This document shows positions 31,705 to 42,047 of a stretch of DNA of 64,000 nucleotides, piece after piece (position 1 is the first letter of the stretch; each line of letters begins with the position of its first letter). The notes beneath the pieces are model-generated. The model saw only the letters and a list, made by a program, of their open reading frames with translations, was not told where the DNA came from and searched no databases. The position numbers and the translations under genes are program-made. This DNA comes from Diphasiastrum complanatum (Eukaryota > Streptophyta > Lycopodiopsida > Lycopodiales > Lycopodiaceae): contig CM055097.1 in NCBI GenBank assembly GCA_029204225.1, positions 54,800,320-54,864,319 on the forward strand, written 5' to 3'.

Positions 31705-31972
31705 TCCCTAATAAAAATTTGTAAGATGATTCCCTATTGGTTTTTAATATAATGAAATCCATCAAAAACTTATGGTCACCAATGTAAACTGTGAGCTGAG
31801 ACAACTCCCCTATCGAAGTTCTCCTAGTTGCATCTGCTAATCTCAAATGTCTCAGTGTAGGCGCTATTCTATGCTGAATGCCTAACTCATACACTGTCTC
31901 TTCAATCATTATATTTACGTTGGATCCGGAATCTATGGGTACACTATCTAAGATGCAGCCATTGATTATCAC
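31705..31972 (-). pseudogene. Gypsy C aspartic protease, cut by copia D
   Basis: MIINGCILDSVPIDSGSNVN contains the catalytic DSG. ELGIQHRIAPTLRHLRLADA and FLMDFIILKTNRESSYKFLL follow, ending at the LLG motif where copia D inserted. The remaining residues of the domain, normally PWL and beyond, resume poorly near 26240. Apart from the insertion the domain looks intact. Confidence 0.88.
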
Positions 31973-32018
31973 CTGGATTTCAGGTGGGCCTTCGTCACCA
32001 TGGTTTATCAGTCCTACG

Positions 32019-33060
32019 TCAACTGTATGGCAACTTAGCTTTCCTTTTCTTTTTCTTTTGCAAGAATTGTTTAATCTCTTTCTTATAGTATTGATTATCC
32101 TCTATTAATTGTTTGAAAGTTATATTGGCCATTCTAGAGGCAAAATCTTCCACTATGTCATATGAACGATGTCTAAGTGGGGATGGGTCTCTAGGTATCT
32201 CATTACTTATTATTGGATTTGAGAACGTTACTTTTTTAACTTTCTTTGTTTCTTCATCTAGGAATTTCTTAGCCTCTAAACTGATATTTGGTTCATAGTA
32301 TCTTTCATTAGATCTATCAAAGTCTGGGTCTTTAGAAATTTTTGCTATTTGCTCTGCAGGTTGCATTTTGGTTGTCGCATTTTTTGCGCTTTTTGCAGTT
32401 TTTGCAGTATTTGCATCTTTATCCTTCTTAGTTTTCTAAGAGTTGGCATATTCCTCCTACTACTAGTTGTGACTTTATTTAAATCTAAGTCTAATTCAAG
32501 CCAATCTTGTTCTTGATTTTCTATGGTCTTGGACTCTACCTCTATCTTTTGGACTACCATGTTCAGCGTTAGATTTAGATGGTCATGGCTCATCTTCTCT
32601 AGGTGTATTAACAAACCGTGGTTTAGATCATGGCTGTTGTAGCTGAGGACATTCAGCAGCGACATGTCCTTCACCTTTGCAATTAGCACAAGTGGCACAT
32701 ATCCTACTGAGCTCCTAGGTTCGGGACAATCAGGTGAATAGTGATCAGGGGCTCTGCAATTATAACATGAACCCTTTACTCTTGGTGGTTAGGAGTAGCG
32801 GTATAAAATACCTTTTCATGATTATCAACCGGACAGAGGAATAATTCTTCCTCCACATAGTTGGTTTGTAAATTAGGACAATTCATTTTGAAATGTCCCT
32901 CTTTACCACAAGTTGTACACCAAATGTTAGCATTTGATTTCACTTTCTTCCTTTTAGCTTTAACGTCGGACATTTGGACTTTTAAGTCCCCCATTTCTTT
33001 CACTAAAAACTCTACACTCTTCCTTGATAGATTTATCTTTTCAAACTTAGAGTGAATGCC
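32019..33060 (-). pseudogene. Gypsy C gag C-terminal region with three zinc knuckles
   Basis: From the right: FLVKEMGDLKVQMSDVKAKR then CTTCGKEGHFKMNC near 32910; CYNCRAPDHYSPDC at 32726-32767; CANCKGEGHVAAEC near 32645-32690 in a further frame; then a charged linker (TKKVKKVTFSNP, SPLRHRSYDIVEDFASRMAN) leading to the protease. Several frameshifts separate them. Multiple knuckles also characterise the gypsy at 57-59 kb, suggesting a related lineage. The capsid part is missing beyond 33060. Confidence 0.83.
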
Positions 33061-33482
33061 GCAAATAGATGTCTATCAAAATCGGTTACAGAATAACTCA
33101 AATTGTGTTTGCTCAATTGATAAGAAGTGTAAGTAACAAATATCAGAGAAAAGGATTGCACAAGCTATAAAACTGGCTTTCTTCTCTCTATTGATAGCTG
33201 AATCTCTGCGTAAGTACAATGGCTCTGAGTGTCACCCTAATAGAGACAAACACCAGCCTAACCGTCATCACCAACCGTTAAAGTGTCGGTTGGGATCAGC
33301 TAATGTGTTGCTCTAGAACGTCGCCTAAAAACATAGCGATTTCTTAATTTGCAATGAATTTACAAAATGCAAATAGGCCTCAACATGAATTTAGGCACTA
33401 TAGCATATTTTCATGTACAAAAATTGAAAAATTTACAATATAAAACATGTAATTTGGATAATGTGGAATCATAGGCCTCCAC
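33061..33482. other. Unassigned junction sequence
   Basis: Abrupt change from gypsy gag at about 33060 to sequence beginning GCAAATAGATGTCTATC. No open frame or named repeat. From about 33355 the composition becomes like the adjoining LTR, so the LTR may begin earlier than I can prove. Confidence 0.4.
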
Positions 33483-33550
33483 AACCAATATAGTGCACCA
33501 ATGGATAGATGAATTCAAGAGAATCATGTATAAGCATGAAATGAGAAAGT

Positions 33551-33642
<92 letters not shown>

Positions 33643-33946
33643 ATGTCTTCTCTTCTCATGAGTTACATCCTTTTATAGCAGGTCCAAACCTAATTTCAAA
33701 CTTTGGTTTCCCTCCATAATGAAAATACTATTTTTGTGACTAGATTCAATGTCTCTACTACTCAAATTTGAATCTACACACAAAACGCGTGTACTACACT
33801 TTCCCACACTTTTAAAAAGTGCTAATTCAAATTCTTTTAGACTAATATGACTTTGAAAAGTCTAAGTCTAAGTCTAATATGAAAATTGGCCTCAATTGCC
33901 AAATATACAAATTGACCAAAATAGCAAAAATAGTTGAAATTTCTCA
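33483..33946 (-). repeat. Copia E 3' LTR fragment with embedded (TA)n(GA)n
   Basis: TAGTGCACCAATGGATAG, ATGTATAAGCATGAAATGAG, and the block around CCTTTTATAG...GGTCC match the LTRs at 60857-61503 and 37456-37780. It ends TTTCTCA at 33946, followed by CTTCCTCTTC, the complement of a polypurine tract. A (TA)n(GA)n microsatellite at 33556-33641 sits where the family LTR has GAGATAGAGAAGAGAG. The complement of a TATA box (CTTTTATA) lies at 33670-33677. Confidence 0.75.
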
Positions 33947-34033
33947 CGCTTCCTCTTCAACTAGTTTTAGCATAGACTTTGAAAACACTCCAAGTGAAGT
34001 CCTATGCTTCATGAACAAGTCCTTTTCCAATGC

Positions 34034-34555
34034 TTAGAAGTAGCATCCATAATTAATATAGAGAATATTGTCCAGTTTGGATATTTCACTATCTCTTACA
34101 TCAATTTTACACCTCAAGATGTATTTAGAACATGAAGAACCAAATAGAATGTAAATGAGATGATTCCTCCATGTTATAAACTTTGAACTCTCTGGAGTGA
34201 TAACCATTTGCTTGTTGTATCCTCCCTCTTTGTCCTTTCTTGATATGTCTCCACCATAAAACTCCATGAATGAGCCTCCATCTCCATCGTTTTACAAGAT
34301 GTCATCATCACTTGATGACTTGATCATGAATGAGTGATATAATGAACCTCCAATAGCTTCATTTCCATCAGCAAAACCAGCCAAGAATGCTAGTACAACT
34401 CCAACATCAAAATGATGCTCACCAATGTAGCTAGTTTTTCCATATCTTGACAATCTGCACACATCCGCATGAAATTGCTCAAACATGAGATAGAACAAGT
34501 AAATTAAACTTGAACAACACTTTCTTGATTCTCCTTTGACCTCACTTGAGTCTTC
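34034..34555 (-). pseudogene. Unrecognised coding-like segment between RNase H and the element tail
   Basis: Directly after the RNase H motif WLRHLLAQ the open frame continues with protein-like sequence foreign to copia: FEQFHADVCRLSRYGKTSYI, GEHHFDVGVVLAFLAGFADG, and, after a stop near 34290, MEFYGGDISRKDKEGGYNKQ and ITPESSKFITWRNHLIYILF. I do not recognise it. The amino-acid usage looks like a conserved cellular protein, so it may be a captured host gene piece. It replaces the last part of RNase H. Confidence 0.4.
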
Positions 34556-34813
34556 AATAACCTGTGCTAGCAAGTGTCTCAGCCAAATTGCCTCTTTAGT
34601 AGCATTCGTGGCAACAATGTATTTTGATTTGGTTGATGACAATTTTATTGAGGTTTGCTTTCGACTGTTCCAAGAGATTGGGCCTTGATTGTATAAAAAT
34701 ACAAATCCAAAAGTCAATATTCTAGTGTCAACGCCCTCTGTCCAATCTGCATATGTGTATCCAATCTGCATATGTGTATCCTTCAATAATGTTGGCAGTT
34801 CAGTTGTCTCCAT
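34556..34813 (-). pseudogene. Copia E RNase H N-terminal part
   Basis: GYTYADWTEGVDTRILTFGF followed by VFLYNQGPISWNSRKQTSIK, LSSTKSKYIVATNATKEAIW and LRHLLAQ is copia RNase H. Two catalytic-site positions look altered: the usual Asp in the GYTDADW motif is Tyr here, though the Asp of ADW remains, and the usual Glu of STESEY is Lys. So the copy is inactive even before truncation. Confidence 0.85.
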
Positions 34814-35099
34814 AGCAGATGTTGAGTTGTTTGGTTGCTTGGATGTACTTCATGACTTTCAGAAGTACTTTCCAATGCATCAAACTCAGATTTTTGTCAG
34901 GAACTGGCTGACTAAACTGATTGAATATGCAAGGTCTAGTCGTGTACAGATCATTGTATACATTAGTGAGCCAATGAGGAGTGAAATGGATATTGCTTCA
35001 TCTCCCTCTTTTTTGCCTCAGTTTGAGGAAATTGTTCCTTTGATAGCCTCAGTCCTGGGTCGAGTGGAAATAGACTTGGTTTGCAGTTAGCCATTCCAT

Positions 35100-35862
35100 A
35101 TCTTTCCAGCACGTTGGTGAGATATCTCTGTTGGGTGATGAATAACAGTCGGCTGGGTCAAATTTAGAAAATTTTGATTCTGAGACAATAGTGGGTTGGA
35201 CCCATGTCAGTCATCTTGTACTCCTTGGCCAGCATGCATTTGGTGTCCTTCATCAAATTTAGATTGTTACTGAATAATAGAGTATCATCTACATAGAGAG
35301 TGATGATGATGAAGAAATCCGATACAGATTTGAAGTAGACATTCGAATCTGCTGAGTTTGGAATAAAACCATTCTCAATAAGGAATGCATTTATTTTCTG
35401 GAACCAGGCTCTGAGTGACTATTGTAGCCCATAAAGTGCCTTGTGTATTCTGCATACAAGGTGTTGCTTGCCCTTCAACTCGTATCCTTCAGGTTGTGAC
35501 ATAAAAATTTCTTCTTCAATGGTCTCATTGAGGAAAGCGGTCTGGACATTCATTTGATGGACTTCGAGATCTGCTGCAGTTGCAAATGAGAGTAGTATTA
35601 TGATTGAAGCATGCTTGACAACTGGGCTGAAGGTCACAAAATAGTCCAAATCTGGAATCTGGGAATAACCTTTAGTAACCAGCCTGGCCTTGTATCGATT
35701 TAGCCTTCCTTCAGCATCATACTTTGCCTTGAATATCCACTTGCATGGGATGGATTTTCGACCTTTTGGCAACTCAGTGACTATCCATGTTTGATTCTCC
35801 ATCAGATAATCAAATTCTATGTCCATTGCTGCTATCCATTGATCAGCTTCACTTGTAGACAT
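35100..35862 (-). pseudogene. Copia E reverse transcriptase
   Basis: From the right: EADQWIAAMDIEFDYLMENQ, then TWIVTELPKGRKSIPCKWIF, YKARLVTKGYSQIPDLDYF and VHQMNVQTAFLNETIEEEIF. After an in-frame stop near 35418 the domain continues to the catalytic YVDD at 35285-35296, DMGPTHYCLRIKIF, and QRYLTNVLERYGM. Stops and a frameshift follow. This is the most complete copia RT in the window. Confidence 0.9.
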
Positions 35863-36099
35863 TGCCTCTTGAACTGAATTTCGTTTCTACACAAAGTAAC
35901 AGACTGCATCATCCATAAATCTGGATGGAGGCTGTCTGGATCAATTCGATCTTCTAGGCTGAAGTTTGATCCTCTGTTGATTAAGCTCATTTTTGAGATT
36001 TGTATCAATTTTTTGATTTTTGACCCTAGGTTCAAAATTTTGTTGTTAGACTCTGGGGTCAAAATTTGGTTGTCCGACCCTGGGGTAGGAATTTTACTG

Positions 36100-36900
36100 T
36101 TAGATCCTTGGGTCAAATATTTGTGCAGCCTTTTCCTTGGGGTCGAAAAACTTGTCCTCCAAAAAAATGACATCTATGCTCGTAAATGCCTTTTCTGTGT
36201 CCAGATTGTAGAGCTTGTATGCCTTGTGATCTGGAGAGTAGCCAATAAAAATTGATTTTCTACTTGTGATGTCCAGTTTCTTTTTGAGGTCTTTAGGGAT
36301 CTGAACAGAGGCAATGCAACCAAACACTCTAATGTTTTTGAGTGATGGTTTTGATCATGTCCACACCTCTTATAAGGTGTTTTGCCATCTAGGGCTTTGT
36401 AATGGATCGATTTTGTAAATAGGCAACTGTATTGACAACTTTTGCCCAGAATTTTTTTGGAAGAGAGACATGGGCTAGCATGCTCTTGGCACTTTTAACA
36501 AGTGGTCGATTCTTCCTCTCAGCTATACCATTGAACTGTGGTGAATAGCTTGTTGTAAATTGTTGGTGTATTTCATTTGTCTTGCAAAACTATTTAAATT
36601 CGATGGAGATAAATTCCCCCCTCATCTGAGCATAGTGCTTTGATTCTTCTCTGGGTCTGATTTTCTATAGATACCTTGAACTGTTTGAAGAATTTAAATG
36701 CTTCTGATTTGTTCTTCAAGAAATAGGTAGTAGTCCATCATGAGAAGTCATCAATGAAGGTAAGAAAGAATAGTGCTCCCCTGAGGTAGTAGTTGGGCCA
36801 CAAATGTCACTGTATAAAGTCGAACAAGCCTTACTGAGTCGAAAATAAAAGGGCTTCTTGCATGCTTGCTGATTATACAACTTTCACATGCTAAAAGGTA
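36100..36900 (-). pseudogene. Copia E integrase and C-terminal region
   Basis: FGCIASVQIPKDLKKKLDIT, KSIFIGYSPDHKAYKLYNLD and AFTSIDVIFLEDKFFDPKEK form the C-terminal region. Upstream, in broken frames, the core shows TSYSPQFNGIAERKN with the catalytic Glu (about 36520), and FITFIDDFS with an Asp (about 36740). Near 36870 a Cys pair of the zinc region is just visible before the homology ends at the head-to-head junction. Confidence 0.83.
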
Positions 36901-36921
36901 AAAGGTAAAAGGCAAGGGAAG

Positions 36922-37455
36922 TTGTTCAAACTAGATACTTGTATTATTGCTAACAAAGTTGGATTTTTGGCAAGTGAGCAAATACCTATTCAAGAGGTTT
37001 GGCATAAAAGGATGGGGCACCTCAACTTCAAGTCATTGGAGGTAATGGCTAAGAAGCAAGTTGTGATTGGTCTTCCAAAATCCTTAAGTAGCATCAATCA
37101 TGTTTGTGAATATTGTGCTTTGTCAAAGTCACATGGACTACCTTATGCTAGATCTACATTTATATCTACAAAGCCTTTTCAAGTTGTACATTCGGATATT
37201 CATGGAATTACTACAACTAGCAATAGTGGAGCTAAGATGTATGTAACTTTCCTTGATGATTTTAGTCGATCTTGTTGGATCTATCTACTAAAGAACAAAG
37301 ATGAAGTGTATGATGTTTTTGTTAAGTTCAAGAATGCAGGGGAGAACCAATTTTTTCACAAGGATCAAGTGCTTGAGGAGTAACAATGGTGGTGAGTACA
37401 TATCTACCAATTTCAAGGCTTTTTGTGATGAGCATGGGACCAAGAGGGAGTATAT
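36922..37455 (+). pseudogene. Copia GAG-pre-integrase and integrase N-terminal half, inverted relative to copia E
   Basis: MFKLDTCIIANKVGFLAS leads into VWHKRMGHLNFKSLEVMAKK and CEYCALSKSHG (zinc region), FQVVHSDIHGITTTSNSGAK and MYVTFLDDFSRSCWIYLLKN (first catalytic Asp positions). The frame ends at 37383, and a shifted frame reads SNNGGEYISTNFKAFCDEHG up to about 37455. There it passes without a polypurine tract into an LTR. The family differs from copia E. Confidence 0.88.
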
Positions 37456-37780
37456 GTGAGAGATTTCAACAAGTTTAGTCATATTTTGGTAAATTGTCAA
37501 TTGAGGCCAAAACTCATTTTAGACTTAGATATAAACTTTTTGAAATTATGTTAGTTTAAATACATTCAATAAACACTTTTTGAAAGTCTGGAAAAATTGG
37601 TAGTCGAGTTTGAGAGACATTCAAATTTGAATGTTGGGTACTTTGAATTTAGACCCAAAAATAGTAGGGTTAGCATTTTGGAGGGAAAGCCAAGTGGCCA
37701 AATAGGATTTGGACCTACTATAAAAGGATGTAACTCATGGAGAGACACATATTCTCTCTTCTATCTCTCATTTCATCATT
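37456..37780 (+). repeat. LTR fragment (plus orientation) of the TGTGAAAG family, interrupted by CACTA
   Basis: Starts TGTGAGAGATTTCAACAAGT and follows the reverse complement of the LTR at 60857-61503: GGAGGGAAAGCCAAGTGGCC, then a TATA box TATAAAAG at 37719-37726, then GTAACTCATGGAGAGA. It breaks at 37780 where the CACTA terminus CACTACAAGA begins. The remaining part of the LTR is not found on the far side of the CACTA locus. Confidence 0.82.
37719..37726 (+). promoter_or_regulatory. TATA box of LTR
   Basis: TATAAAAG preceded by GGACCTAC and followed by GATGTAACTCATGG. The same block is found in complement at 61224-61231 and, diverged, at 33670-33677, so the position is conserved in the family and most likely marks the LTR transcription start about 30 bp downstream. 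Confidence 0.7.
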
Positions 37781-38220
37781 CACTACAAGAGGACGGGTAA
37801 TTTTCAAGGCTTTTTTTGAGCGTTTCTTTTAAATATAGTTTTTAAAATGAGTCGCGCGGGGAGCGGAATGCTCGAGCCTTAGGTCCGGTATTTGGCCTCG
37901 GAATAAGCCTACCAAATTTGAACTTGATTTTGAAACATTTATAGAGAGGGATATAGAGAGGGTTATAAATCCACTAGAGGGCCTCGGAACACACATCGGA
38001 ATACTGAAGCTAATTTGAGAAGTATACTGAGGCGGATGTTGGTATAAGCCTACCAAATTTGAACTTGTTTTTGAGACATTTATAGAGAGGATTATAAAGA
38101 GGGTCCAGGTGGCCAGAGGCATTCCAGGACACTCTGCTAACCGAAGGTAATACCGAGACTGATGAAAATAAGGCCCCTCGGTATAAACCACCGTATAAAA
38201 TAGAATGTAAATGGATTTCA
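37781..38220. repeat. CACTA left terminus and subterminal ~139 bp tandem repeat
   Basis: After CACTACAAGA the sequence contains two copies, starting near 37902 and 38041, of AATAAGCCTACCAAATTTGA followed by TTTGAAACATTTATAGAGAG. Around them are inverted CCTCGGTAT/ATACCGAGG words. Subterminal repeats of this kind are where CACTA transposase binds. The related block at 44448-44505 has the same words. Confidence 0.65.
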
Positions 38221-38456
38221 CTTTTGGAATTTGTTACTTATCAACACATTGAATTTCATTTTCTATCAACTTTGGTTGCCATATGAACAAGTGAATAAAA
38301 AAATTTATGTATAAAAAAAAATAATGATCATAAATTGTGTACTCACATGCATCGACTTCTTGTTCGATGTCAACTAGTCAATCAATAAAGTGTAATTACA
38401 TCTGTGAGCAATATGATCAATATTACAATGAATTGAAATACATCGTATTGTCTCAC

Positions 38457-39325
38457 TCATTCATTTGGTGGCCCATTGTTATCATTTGTCGCATCATCTT
38501 GCGACGAATCTGCCAAACCAAATGAGTCTATCTCTAATTCTACCCAAATATCTCTTATAGTTTCATCATTAATAAGCTGATCTTCAAAAGCTAATGGAGA
38601 CGGTGACGACGAGTAGGATCGTGAAAGTGTGTCGTGTGTCGTCGAACCATCCGACGATGATGCATCACACTCAACGTCATCATTAGCTTGTGAAGCTTGC
38701 ACGTGGTCATCCTCCAAAATTGTGACATTGAATCTGTCATCACGATCTTGTTCATGAGGTGCATCAGCTAGCAACGCCATGTCCTCCACGACATCTCTAT
38801 CTTCAAAAATTCTCTTACTTCGAGGAGCGACTTGAATCATGTACCACCATCTGGGATCTGAATGATCGGGGTGAAAGACTACCTGCAATTGATTGATGTT
38901 ACCATAAACATTGACTCATAGTTAGTATCCATAGTTATGCTAGAGTTGCTTGTGTATTACTATACACAATATACATTTTTTGCAGTGCACTGAAAATCGA
39001 TTGATTGACAACAAAAGAGCATAGACATCTTGAAGACATCAAAGAAATGTACCTGCTCACATTGTTGCAGAAAAACAAATGTGTCACTTTGATCTGTCCA
39101 AAGCTTGGTGGAGTCAATGGCAAGATAACCACTCTCATCTTTTCTGACAGTTGCATTGGGACCATTGCAAATAACTTTGAACCATTTGACATCAAATATG
39201 AAAAAATTGAATTGCCTATATCCAACTTCGAGGATGTCATTGACTGTCCCACAATAATCAAGTTGAGAAGAGAATAAATTGGTGTCCGTCATGCTTGCTC
39301 GACTCTCTTGGGTAAAATTTGCCAT
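38457..39325 (-). pseudogene. CACTA transposase C-terminal region (DUF4216-like)
   Basis: SSQLDYCGTVNDILEVGYRQ followed by FNFFIFDVKWFKVICNG, SGYLAIDSTKLW, DTFVFLQQCEQVHFFD is the DUF4216 pattern of plant CACTA transposases. An apparent exon break then leads to VVFHPDHSDPRWWYMIQVAP and an acidic Asp/Ser-rich tail ending at 38457. Introns between these blocks are likely (splice-like AG/GT sites near 38885-38960), so the reading is spliced rather than simply frameshifted. Confidence 0.72.
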
Positions 39326-39474
39326 GACTCCACAATCGTACGTGTTTCTTTTTTAGTCAATGCACTCTGTACAAAAGTGTTGTCTATGCGTCCAAGTGCA
39401 TTGTACTTTTTGTACTGAATGAAATGGAACTTAATGTGTTAGGGATACAACAAACATGTACAAAATTGCATGTA

Positions 39475-40665
39475 TTAATAAACATGTGAAGGTTGATCAT
39501 CATAGCTTACATGTAAATTGCACCCCCTTGCATATTCTCGCTCTCTCTTTGTTACTTTCTGGTTGTTTGCTGAGGCTTCTCTAAGTGCATCACAAAGCCA
39601 ATCAAGCGTCATGTCCTTGGGTAGAAGGGCGAGGTCATGTGGGTATGGTTGTCTTCTTTGCCCTCTCCTGAAAGGGGCTCGAGTGGTTTGTCTACGAGCC
39701 TTGGCATCTTCGTATAGTGAAATCCACTTATGTATATCCTCACTATTAAGAATAAAAAACTTATTTACCTTTTCCTTGAAGGACTCACTCATTCTCATGA
39801 TCGATCCTTTTCCTTGAGGGACCTCCCCAACACGCTCATCGTCTATCTTATCCCAAAGATGAGGAATAGAAGGATAGCTATGAGCAAGGAACTTTGTGAT
39901 GTAAACCATGGACTCTTGCACTAGCCATCCTTCCGCCATGCTACCCTCAGGCCTTGCTCTTTGTCTTACGAAGCCCTTCAATGTTTTCATGAATCATTTC
40001 AGGAAAAACATCCAACGACTATGGACCGTGCCTGAATTAGAAAAGATGAATCCATATTAATGAGGGAACATGGGAATTACCACAATAACAATAATATAGG
40101 ATGGACTAAGAATAGGCAATTGACCAAGTAGATGATGTACCTGCAATGGCCACCTCATCTACCAAATACACAATGAGATGCATTTGAATGGTGAGAATGG
40201 ATGTGGGAAAGTGCTTCTCAATCAAACACGCTACCTCGATGGAACTTTGTCTTGCTACCTCAATGGATGCCAGCGGTATCTCTTTGGATGAAATGTATCT
40301 TCATAAGAAAGAGAAATAGCAATGACATACGTGTTAGTAAGATCATCATCTTGAATCACCCCGAGAAAAAATGATATGAATCGCAAGCACATTTACCGTA
40401 CCTCACCAAACCACTGATTTTGTAGATTGCACTCCTTAACTCCTATGTCAAGAACCCTCTCAACACCAAGGGAAGCACAAACTGCACGCACAAAAAACAA
40501 TTTGGTCATGATCTTTGAGATACATATATGCGCAATGAGATCATCTTGAAATCACAAGACATGCTATAAAATGTAATCCACAATGTTGATGTGAAAAAAA
40601 AGTCAAAAAACATGCCACACCAACTTGTAAAAATTTATGCCAGTCATGAGACTTTAGTCCACTTA
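39475..40665 (-). pseudogene. CACTA transposase DUF4218 region
   Basis: From the right: KLSGLKSHDWHKFLQ (40622-40665), then CASLGVERVLDIGVKECN near 40450, VARQSSIEVACLIEKHFPTS and IQMHLIVYLVDEVAIAG near 40150-40280, and MKTLKGFVRQRARPEGSMAE with GWLVQESMVYITKFLAHSYP (39900-39990). This is the DUF4218 signature of CACTA transposases. Separate exons with intervening non-coding spans fit the family's gene structure. The tail contains KREREYARGCNLHVSYDDQ. Confidence 0.8.
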
Positions 40666-41609
40666 GCTTGTTGTCCCTTTATGCATCGCATGTGTCCTGT
40701 CGGAGTTCAAAAAGAGGCTACTGCCCTCTACAATCATCTCGTCTCTCCTCGATAAGATCCATGGGGCCTTTGGTAGGACAATCAAAGTCCCCACCGTTTG
40801 CGGTCATAAATCGGCCATCTTTTCCACTTCTTTTAGGTCATCTCGTGCACTTTTTTTATCTTTTGACCCGGTCAAGTGCTCCCAAATTGTGCTCCCAACG
40901 TTCTCGAATATGTGCATTGGTTCCAAAAGATGGTTTATCAACAATTCTTCCCAATATGGTGTTCATGAAATATTGATAACCTCTTCATGCCGGGAGGGAG
41001 TCGCCCTAGATCTTGACTGGATCTCCAAATCCGAAGCCAATCACTTGCCTACAATATTAACAAACAAGCACACACATTTAATGCAGATTATATATCGTTA
41101 GAAGAAATATAAAGAGAGTAATCATAAAATAAATAAATGACATGTACCATTAATTGGCCCAAATATGTATTGTACTTTCATGGAATGAGGACGTTGGCCA
41201 TCAAGCCCATCATGCATAGGGTGATCGGGTGGAAGGTATTGAGTGTGGCCTCATAAATCATCTTTCGTAGATGTTGTGGGTGACGTGCTTGCAAATACTC
41301 GCCACAAACGGGGCACGCATTGTAACCACTAGTTTGGAGCCCTACATTGTTAGAAAACAACCAACTTAATCGTGGGTCGAATGTTCAAATTGAAAGAAAA
41401 TTTGTGAATGCACATAAAATTTAATATTATACCATGAATCAAACCAATAACAAGGATATCTCACCTGAACATTTTCCATAGCCAGGAAAGTCGTGCATCA
41501 TCCACATCAAGATCCCCTTTACCACAAAATCTTTTTGTCCCAATGGTCTTGAAATATCGCTCACTTGAACTCCTTGCTATAGAATCTTTAGCTCATCTAT
41601 CAAGGGCTT
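40666..41609 (-). pseudogene. CACTA transposase central catalytic region, downstream of gag insertion
   Basis: Right edge: KPLIDELKIL, a stop, QGVQVSDIS, then MWMMHDFPGYGKCSG (41470-41520), GLQTSGYNACPVCGEYLQAR (41280-41340, with a CPxC motif), and at 40740-40930 NVGSTIWEHLTGSKDKKSAR and LIVLPKAPWILSRRDE. The order matches the plant CACTA transposase family (Transposase_21 type). At least one nonsense change near 41578 and likely introns. The acidic catalytic residues cannot be assigned by eye. Confidence 0.78.
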
Positions 41610-42047
41610 AAGCATAGATTTTAGCATGGCTAGTCTTGGGGAGAGTTTGCTGGGTGAATCTAGCAAACTAGATGGCACAAACTACAGAGTGTGGAAGTTC
41701 AAGATAGCTAATATCTTGATGGACAAGAATTGCTGGGAGGTGATGACAGGTACAGAACCTGTACCAACATCTGATCCTAAATTGAAGGACTACATGAACA
41801 GGAGACAGAAAGCTCATAGGATAATCAATCTTTCTGTCAAGGACAATATCATTCCTCACATTTGCAATGCAAGGGATGGAACTGATGCTTGGACAATTCT
41901 GAAGTCTATGTTTGAAATATTGGATTCAGCCAAGCTGGTGTATTTGCAAAACATGTTACATACTCTCAAGATGGAAGCTAGTGCAACAATTGGTGATCAT
42001 ATTACAAAGGTCAAGGACCTAATGGATCAGCTTGCTTCAGTTGGAGG
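41610..42047 (+). pseudogene. Copia gag fragment inserted antisense in the CACTA transposase
   Basis: MASLGESLLGESSKLDGTNY starts at 41626, followed by RVWKFKIANILMDKNCWEVM, RRQKAHRIINLSVKDNIIPH, AWTILKSMFEILDSAKLVYL and KVKDLMDQLASVGG, an N-terminal copia gag of another family. At 42048 the sequence switches exactly to transposase on the opposite strand (DVYI reading left), and below 41610 it resumes (KPLIDELK). The piece is open, 438 bp, without LTR, primer site or poly-A, and without an obvious target duplication. Confidence 0.85.

Larger units (their letters stand above)
23400..33060 (-). mobile_element. Ty3/gypsy retrotransposon C, split by copia D insertion
   Basis: Minus-strand order: gag zinc knuckles (33003-32640), linker, protease (31972-31705), [copia D 31704-26255], linker, RT, RNase H, integrase (to 23400). 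Protease sequence ends at YKFLLG exactly where copia D's LTR begins, and pol resumes on the other side near 26253. The gag N-terminus is cut off at about 33060 by unrelated sequence. No LTRs of its own were identified. Confidence 0.87.
33947..36900 (-). mobile_element. Copia E pol fragment: RNase H, RT, integrase (3' part of an element)
   Basis: Minus-strand order from the right: GAG-pre-integrase end, integrase, linker, RT, RNase H, an unrecognised insert, then a short tail matching the end of the composite's copia pol region (33951-34015 versus 47660-47745) and the 3' LTR. At about 36900 the element stops against a plus-strand integrase fragment. Frames are broken many times. Confidence 0.82.

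Noticed and set aside
40668-41101. Plus-strand open frames of 70-102 codons
   Set aside because: Antisense to CACTA transposase blocks that match the family on the minus strand.
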